From CAKSNH01 sp964422725 (GTDB taxonomy: Bacteria; Bacillota; Clostridia; UBA1381): a DNA stretch of 18,190 nucleotides. The translations under genes were made by a program, and so were the position numbers. Positions 12,630 to 18,190 of the stretch are shown here, piece by piece; positions within the stretch are counted from its first letter, which is position 1, and each line of letters begins with the position of its first letter. Below the pieces are notes generated by a model that saw only the letters and a list, made by a program, of their open reading frames with translations, ran no database searches and was not told the origin of the DNA. The stretch is from positions 1-18,190 of the forward strand of contig CAYRCC010000043.1 in assembly GCA_964422725.1 (NCBI GenBank), read 5' to 3'.

Positions 12630-14882
12630 CTAATCCTTAAACGGATTCTCCTCCTCCGCCTTTTTCACTTGTATAAGCCGCTCGCAAAGTCCCGAATAAC
12701 GCTCGCGCTCGGTGTTGTTGTCCACCATGGCGCGTATTGCGCGCTCGTCGCCCACAAGCACTACCATATCTTTCGCACGCGTTACGGCTGTGTAAAACAA
12801 ATTTCTGCACATAAGCATCGGCGCACACCGATACACCGGTATAACCACAATCGGAAACTCACTGCCCTGACTTTTGTGTATCGTTATGGCATACGACAAA
12901 TCCAGCTCGTCAAGCCTTGAAAACTCATACGAGGCAATGCGCCCGTCGTCAAATTCAATCGTCATTGCTTTGTTTCTTGTGTCAATATCGCTTATCACGC
13001 CCATATCGCCGTTAAACACGCCCGACCCCGTATCGGCGCTGTCCTTCTTTTTCCATACCAAATCATAGTCGTTGCGTGTCTGCATTACCTTGTCGCCCTC
13101 GCGGAAAACCGTATTGCCGTACTTATACTCCTTTTTCGCGCCCGACGGCGGATTTATGCTCGACTGCAATGTCGCGTTCAGATTTATTACTCCCGCCGCT
13201 CCCTTTTTCATCGGCGACAATACCTGTAAGTCCGTAACGGGACTGATACCGTAGCTTTTCGGCAGACGCGTTGTGCACAGCTGTGTAACCGTATTGACGA
13301 TTTCGGCGGCATCAAGCCGCGGCAAAAAGAAAAAATCGTTGTCCTTTTGCGTGATAATCGGGTATTCTCCGCCGTTTATACGGTGCGCGTTCACTACAAT
13401 AAGGCTCTCCTCCGCCTGACGGAAAATGCGTCCAAGCCGTATAACCGGCACAGTGCCGCTTGAAATTATGTCGCGCAGAACATTCCCCGCACCCACCGAC
13501 GGCAGCTGATCCGCATCACCCGACAAAATAAGCCTCGCCCCCGGTTTCACCGCCTTAATAAGCGCACACATAAGACTCAAATCCACCATACTCATCTCGT
13601 CAACAATAATAACGTCCGCCTCAAGCGGATTGCTTTCGTTATGTTCAAACGTCTGCTTTGCCGAGTCATTCTCCGGCATCATTTTGAGCAGACGGTGTAT
13701 CGTCTTTGCCTCAAGCCCCGTCACCTCACTCATACGCTTTGCGGCTCTTCCGGTAGGCGCGGCAAGAACTATGTCCAGATTAAGCTTTTCCATAACCTTG
13801 ATTATGGTGTTAATTGCGGTGGTCTTGCCCGTACCCGGTCCGCCGGTAATCACCAGCGTGCCGTACTCCAGCGCCGACAAAACCGCATTGCGCTGCTCCG
13901 CGGCAAGCGTTATCGCGCTTTTTGCGCCGATATCGTCTATTATGACATCAGCTTCCTGTTCGGTCATTGTGTACTCTTGCTTGTACTGTGTCATATCGAC
14001 AAGCCTTTTTGCCAGCATAAGCTCGTCGCAGTAAAAGTTTGCAAGATAGCAAACCTCGGTGTTTGCAATGTTGTCAAAAAAAATATCCTTCGACAGCATA
14101 AGCTCGCTGAGAGAATTTTCTATTTCCCTTTCTTCGACGTTCAGCGTGTATGCGCAGTGCTCAATCAGGAGCATACGCGGCATATACGTGTGTCCCGACG
14201 CATATGCGGCTGTGGTCAGAAGATACTTTATACCGGCGCGTATGCGGTCGGGACTGTTTTTCGGCATACCGCGCGAATACGCAATCGCATCGGCGGTTTT
14301 AAAAGTTATTCCGTCAATGGTTTCGGACAGGATATACGGATTTTGCTCTATTTTGGCAACCGCCTCACTGCCGAACACCCTGTACACCTTCGCCGCCATA
14401 TTCGGAGAAATATTGTATTTCTGCAAAAACATCACAAGCGACTGCATACACTGCTGTTCGGCAAACTCCTTGCCTATCTTTGCCGCCTTTTTCGCGCTGA
14501 TACCCTTTATTTGAGTCAGCTTTGACGGCTCCGTCAGCATTACATTGAATACGTCCTTTCCGAAAAGCTCAAACAGCTTTTTTGCCGTATTTTCGCGTAT
14601 ACCCGAAATGACTCCCGAACCCAGATATGAAATAATAGACTGCTCGTCGCTCGGCAGTACTTTTTCGTAGCTGAAAACCTTAAATTGTTCACCGTACGAC
14701 GAATGTGTTGTCCATATTCCGCTCAGAGTCACACTTTCGCCCTCGGCAAGAAACGGCATATACCCCGTTGCGGTGAAAAGACCGTCGCTTTCGCTGTCTA
14801 TACCGCATACGGTGTAGCCGTTGTCGTCGTTGGTGTATATAATTTCTTCAACAATTCCGCTTATTTGGGTTGTTTCTTCCAT
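12630..14882 (-). CDS. recD2: RecD2-type ATP-dependent DNA helicase
   Basis: Superfamily 1B 5'-3' helicase acting without RecBC in DNA repair. The 750 residues show an N-terminal OB-like domain (about 1-75), helix-hairpin-helix repeats (about 80-200, including KLTQIKGISAKKAAKIG), Walker A GGPGTGKT (347-354), APTGRAAKRM, Walker B VDEMSMVD (D428, E429), GDADQLPSVG (455-464), RIFRQ (485-489), ITIHKSQGSEF (667-676) and the arginine-finger motif LFYTAVTRAK (695-704). Length and domain order match full-length RecD2. GGAGA precedes the ATG. It starts 40 nt after the propeller gene on the same strand, so it is probably transcribed from that promoter, which is an unexpected partner. Confidence 0.95.
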   Translation of the reverse strand: MEETTQISGIVEEIIYTNDDNGYTVCGIDSESDGLFTATGYMPFLAEGESVTLSGIWTTHSSYGEQFKVFSYEKVLPSDEQSIISYLGSGVISGIRENTAKKLFELFGKDVFNVMLTEPSKLTQIKGISAKKAAKIGKEFAEQQCMQSLVMFLQKYNISPNMAAKVYRVFGSEAVAKIEQNPYILSETIDGITFKTADAIAYSRGMPKNSPDRIRAGIKYLLTTAAYASGHTYMPRMLLIEHCAYTLNVEEREIENSLSELMLSKDIFFDNIANTEVCYLANFYCDELMLAKRLVDMTQYKQEYTMTEQEADVIIDDIGAKSAITLAAEQRNAVLSALEYGTLVITGGPGTGKTTAINTIIKVMEKLNLDIVLAAPTGRAAKRMSEVTGLEAKTIHRLLKMMPENDSAKQTFEHNESNPLEADVIIVDEMSMVDLSLMCALIKAVKPGARLILSGDADQLPSVGAGNVLRDIISSGTVPVIRLGRIFRQAEESLIVVNAHRINGGEYPIITQKDNDFFFLPRLDAAEIVNTVTQLCTTRLPKSYGISPVTDLQVLSPMKKGAAGVINLNATLQSSINPPSGAKKEYKYGNTVFREGDKVMQTRNDYDLVWKKKDSADTGSGVFNGDMGVISDIDTRNKAMTIEFDDGRIASYEFSRLDELDLSYAITIHKSQGSEFPIVVIPVYRCAPMLMCRNLFYTAVTRAKDMVVLVGDERAIRAMVDNNTERERYSGLCERLIQVKKAEEENPFKD

Positions 14883-14922
14883 TATCGTTCTCCGTAACTT
14901 TCATTTTGCGGATTATATACCG

Positions 14923-16020
14923 CTATTTGCCCACAATCTCGCTTATATCGGCAAACACCGCCACCGTTTTGCCCTCGGCAACCGGACGGTTGAAATACAC
15001 GCGTCTGCCGTCACGCGAGAACGTAGGGTTCGGGTGTACCTGAAGTTTCCATACGGTATGCTGAAAATTCTGACTGTCCAAAACGGCGGCAGGTTCAATC
15101 TCTCCGCGCTTATAAAGCATTATATCGAGCGGATACCCCGGATATGCCCTGTCGCCGACAAACCACTGCCTGTCATAAGAACCGTCGATATGGTTTCCGA
15201 CACCGCCGAGAGTTTCCAAAACCTCGCCGTCCTTTGAAAAACGCTGTATGCGGCTTGACTGCATTTCTATTATTTCGCCGTTATGCACCTGATGTGTTGC
15301 CATATAGGAGTTATCGTCGTACCAGAGCTGATGAACGGGTTTATCGGGAATAAAGTGCGTTTCGTGTGTATCCAAATCTATCGCGCCGAGTGCACCGAAC
15401 ACCGGACACTCATCAACGCTCAGGCGCATCATCACGCTTGTGGCGGACGGATTGAGCTGTACATGACTCATACTTGTCGTCCACCGGTTTGCGCTGTAGC
15501 CGCGCGAGGTGACCATATCAATGATTTCTTTGGTGTCGACGGCTTTTGTGACAGAGCCGGTTTTTATGTCAAGAATATAAATTCCGCACGAATCTATTTC
15601 GGGGTAGTCCGGATTTTTGCCGAGAAAGTTTTCGGATATGCTAAACGGATATTTGCCGTTTTCACTGCAATGGCTTTCCTTTGCGAAAATCGGTCCGTAT
15701 TTGACTTTGCCTGTGTATACGTTCACTATGTAAAACACGCTGAGTCCGTCGATGCCGCTGCGAAACACGGCGTGCTCGTTGTCGACAAAGGTAGCCGACG
15801 GACCGTTATGGTTGCCGCATTTTACGGTAAACACTTTTCTGTGGTTTTCAAGAGTCTGCCTGTCGCACACCCATATTTGCGTGTCCTGACGGGATTTATC
15901 GTCGATTACGGCTTTCTTCGCATAGATAAGCAGTTTTCCGTCGGGACTTTCCGGCTGTCCGCCGTTCATACCCAAAAGCGTACAACAGTCGTCATCGGAA
16001 ATCGGTACTGTTTTAATCAT
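14923..16020 (-). CDS. Beta-propeller protein, oligogalacturonate-lyase-like (PL22) candidate
   Basis: The 365-residue protein has no signal peptide, so it is probably cytosolic. Repeated blade-like strands carry the SPDGK/SRDGR signatures of WD40-like propellers: QPESPDGKLLIYAKK (22-36), RIQRFSKDGEV and HPNPTFSRDGRRVYFNRP (329-346). Conserved-looking histidines occur in SHVQLNPSATSVMMRLS, PVHQLWYDD, ATHQVHNGEI, GNHIDGSYD and VHPNP. Oligogalacturonate lyases (PL22) are seven-bladed propellers that use His and Mn(II) to cleave unsaturated pectin dimers, and the C-terminal pattern resembles them. The match is partial and the substrate is uncertain. The ATG at 16020 has AGGAGAG upstream; the extension to 16050 is less likely. 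recD2 follows after 40 nt. Confidence 0.55.
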   Translation of the reverse strand: MIKTVPISDDDCCTLLGMNGGQPESPDGKLLIYAKKAVIDDKSRQDTQIWVCDRQTLENHRKVFTVKCGNHNGPSATFVDNEHAVFRSGIDGLSVFYIVNVYTGKVKYGPIFAKESHCSENGKYPFSISENFLGKNPDYPEIDSCGIYILDIKTGSVTKAVDTKEIIDMVTSRGYSANRWTTSMSHVQLNPSATSVMMRLSVDECPVFGALGAIDLDTHETHFIPDKPVHQLWYDDNSYMATHQVHNGEIIEMQSSRIQRFSKDGEVLETLGGVGNHIDGSYDRQWFVGDRAYPGYPLDIMLYKRGEIEPAAVLDSQNFQHTVWKLQVHPNPTFSRDGRRVYFNRPVAEGKTVAVFADISEIVGK

Positions 16021-16080
16021 CAAAAACACTCTCCTAAACAAAACGGTCAAGGGCCTTGGCGCACCTTGTACCGAAAACTG

Positions 16081-16109
16081 ATAATATTCAAAGGGGATAA
16101 GGGGGTAAA
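16081..16109 (-). promoter_or_regulatory. Promoter of the propeller-recD2 unit
   Basis: On the minus strand TTTACC (16109-16104) and TATTAT (16086-16081) are 17 nt apart. The -35 overlaps the AAGGGGGTAA arm of a large inverted repeat, so a repressor bound there would block it. The predicted leader is about 54 nt. Confidence 0.5.
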
Positions 16110-16223
16110 CCGTATAAAGCGGCGCGGATTTTTTCAGTGTATCATTTGCTAATCAACCAATGCAGATATACCATATTGTAAAAATATACCATTATGAACG
16201 GCCGCGCCGGAGCTTACCCCCTT
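16099..16223. repeat. Two-step inverted repeat between propeller gene and miaB
   Basis: AAGGGGGTAA (16099-16108) is the exact inverse of TTACCCCCTT (16214-16223). Nested inside, CGGCGCGG (16120-16127) is the exact inverse of CCGCGCCG (16202-16209). The 74-bp interior holds TATACCA at 16167-16173 and 16185-16191, with a third copy outside at 16232-16238. It could be a paired operator or a structured transcript. No gene is supported here. Confidence 0.75.
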
Positions 16224-16331
16224 AACAATAGTATACCACAGCTTACTCCCACGGTAAAGTCTTATTAATAAATTTGCTGATTTCGGCGCAAATTTTGTTA
16301 AAAAATACTCAAACAATATCTTTTTTGAATA

Positions 16332-16360
16332 TTGCAAGTTTTGCGTTTTAATAGTATAAT
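16332..16360 (+). promoter_or_regulatory. Sigma-A promoter of miaB
   Basis: TTGCAA (16332-16337) and TATAAT (16355-16360) are separated by exactly 17 nt. The leader would be about 90 nt and shows no clear riboswitch fold. Confidence 0.7.
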
Positions 16361-16458
16361 ATACTTTATCGGACTGCGGACAAGCTCATTTGAGTTTTTC
16401 TACAGCGTATTATCGCGTGCCGCCAAAAAAAATTTACTTTAATAATCGGGAGTTTTGT

Positions 16459-17877
<1,419 letters not shown>

Positions 17878-18190
17878 AGCAGCTTTCGCCCCTTATTGCA
17901 AAAGGGTTTCCCTTTGCAATCCGTTTTGGTGGTTATCGTAACGCTGGCGGTAAGGGGCGGAAAATAAGCTTGCGCTTGGCGGATATAAGCTGTAAGGGGC
18001 GTTGCCCCTTAGTCGGACAATTCATTGTCATAAATCAGCTGCTATCCTCACTTACTTTTGTCTTGTGACAAAAGTAAGCAAAAGCACACCAAGGGGCGTT
18101 GCCCCTTAGGCGGAAACAGCTTGCGCTTGGCTTATATAGGCGGTAAGGGGCTACCGCCCCTTAGGAAAACATAGATATTATCATATTTCA
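17878..18190. repeat. Hairpin-rich intergenic repeat mosaic, right copy
   Basis: No credible gene is present. Read on the minus strand, the modules match those at 1-215. AAGGGGC stems lie at 17994-18010, 18091-18107 and 18145-18162. A 12-bp stem, CTTACTTTTGTC (18051-18062) with GACAAAAGTAAG (18067-18078), sits next to the same GATAGCAG linker. A TTGCAAAGGG-type stem is near 17896-17919. The module containing GCCAAGCGCAAGCT (minus strand) occurs twice, so this end holds at least two tandem units. The first hairpins may also terminate miaB transcription. Confidence 0.8.
18157..18190 (-). repeat. 34-bp perfect inverted repeat, right arm
   Basis: Exact reverse complement of 70-103. It runs to the last base of the window, so the true repeat may extend further. 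Confidence 0.95.

Noticed and set aside
16149..16337. 62-residue minus-strand ORF upstream of the propeller gene
   Set aside because: It lies across the inverted repeats and TATACCA sites, has no good ribosome binding site and resembles no family. It is better explained as regulatory DNA.

Overview
The window looks like part of a chromosome from an uncultured, flagellated Clostridia-type Firmicute. The grounds are low-to-moderate GC, purine-rich AGGAGG-like ribosome binding sites, a Clostridia-style short flagellin, FeoA/FeoB, a DUF3343 plus class V desulfurase pair, a heterodimeric ABC exporter, RecD2 and MiaB. Taxonomy below class level is inference. I found no tRNA, rRNA, CRISPR array, transposase, integrase or phage gene.

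Layout. 1-278: hairpin-rich repeat mosaic ending in the flagellin terminator. 279-1028 (-): a lone flagellin with a sigma-28-like promoter and a structured leader. 1520-2146 (+): DnaQ-like 3'-5' exonuclease. 2352-4446 (+): feoA-feoB ferrous iron uptake, preceded by a 7-nt tandem repeat and with the feoA start codon inside a perfect hairpin. 4858-5397 (-): DUF5662 protein. 5497-6898 (-): hisA then hisIE. 7193-8573 (+): DUF3343 carrier plus cysteine desulfurase-family enzyme. 8700-12285 (-): two half-ABC exporters with features of a heterodimer having one degenerate ATP site. 12630-16020 (-): beta-propeller protein (oligogalacturonate-lyase-like) then recD2. 16459-17877 (+): miaB. 17878-18190: second copy of the repeat mosaic, in inverted orientation.

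How the genes relate. Most are separate small operons rather than one system. Three pairs (feoA/feoB, DUF3343/desulfurase, ABC/ABC) have exactly the same 14-nt start/stop overlap and are probably translationally coupled. I found no clear multi-gene novel defence or mobile system. The more unusual signals are in RNA and DNA structure: the covarying hairpin repeats at both ends, a CsrA-like hairpin in the flagellin leader, the feoA start-codon hairpin, a start-stop mini-ORF in the ABC leader, and a dense set of repeats between the propeller gene and miaB.
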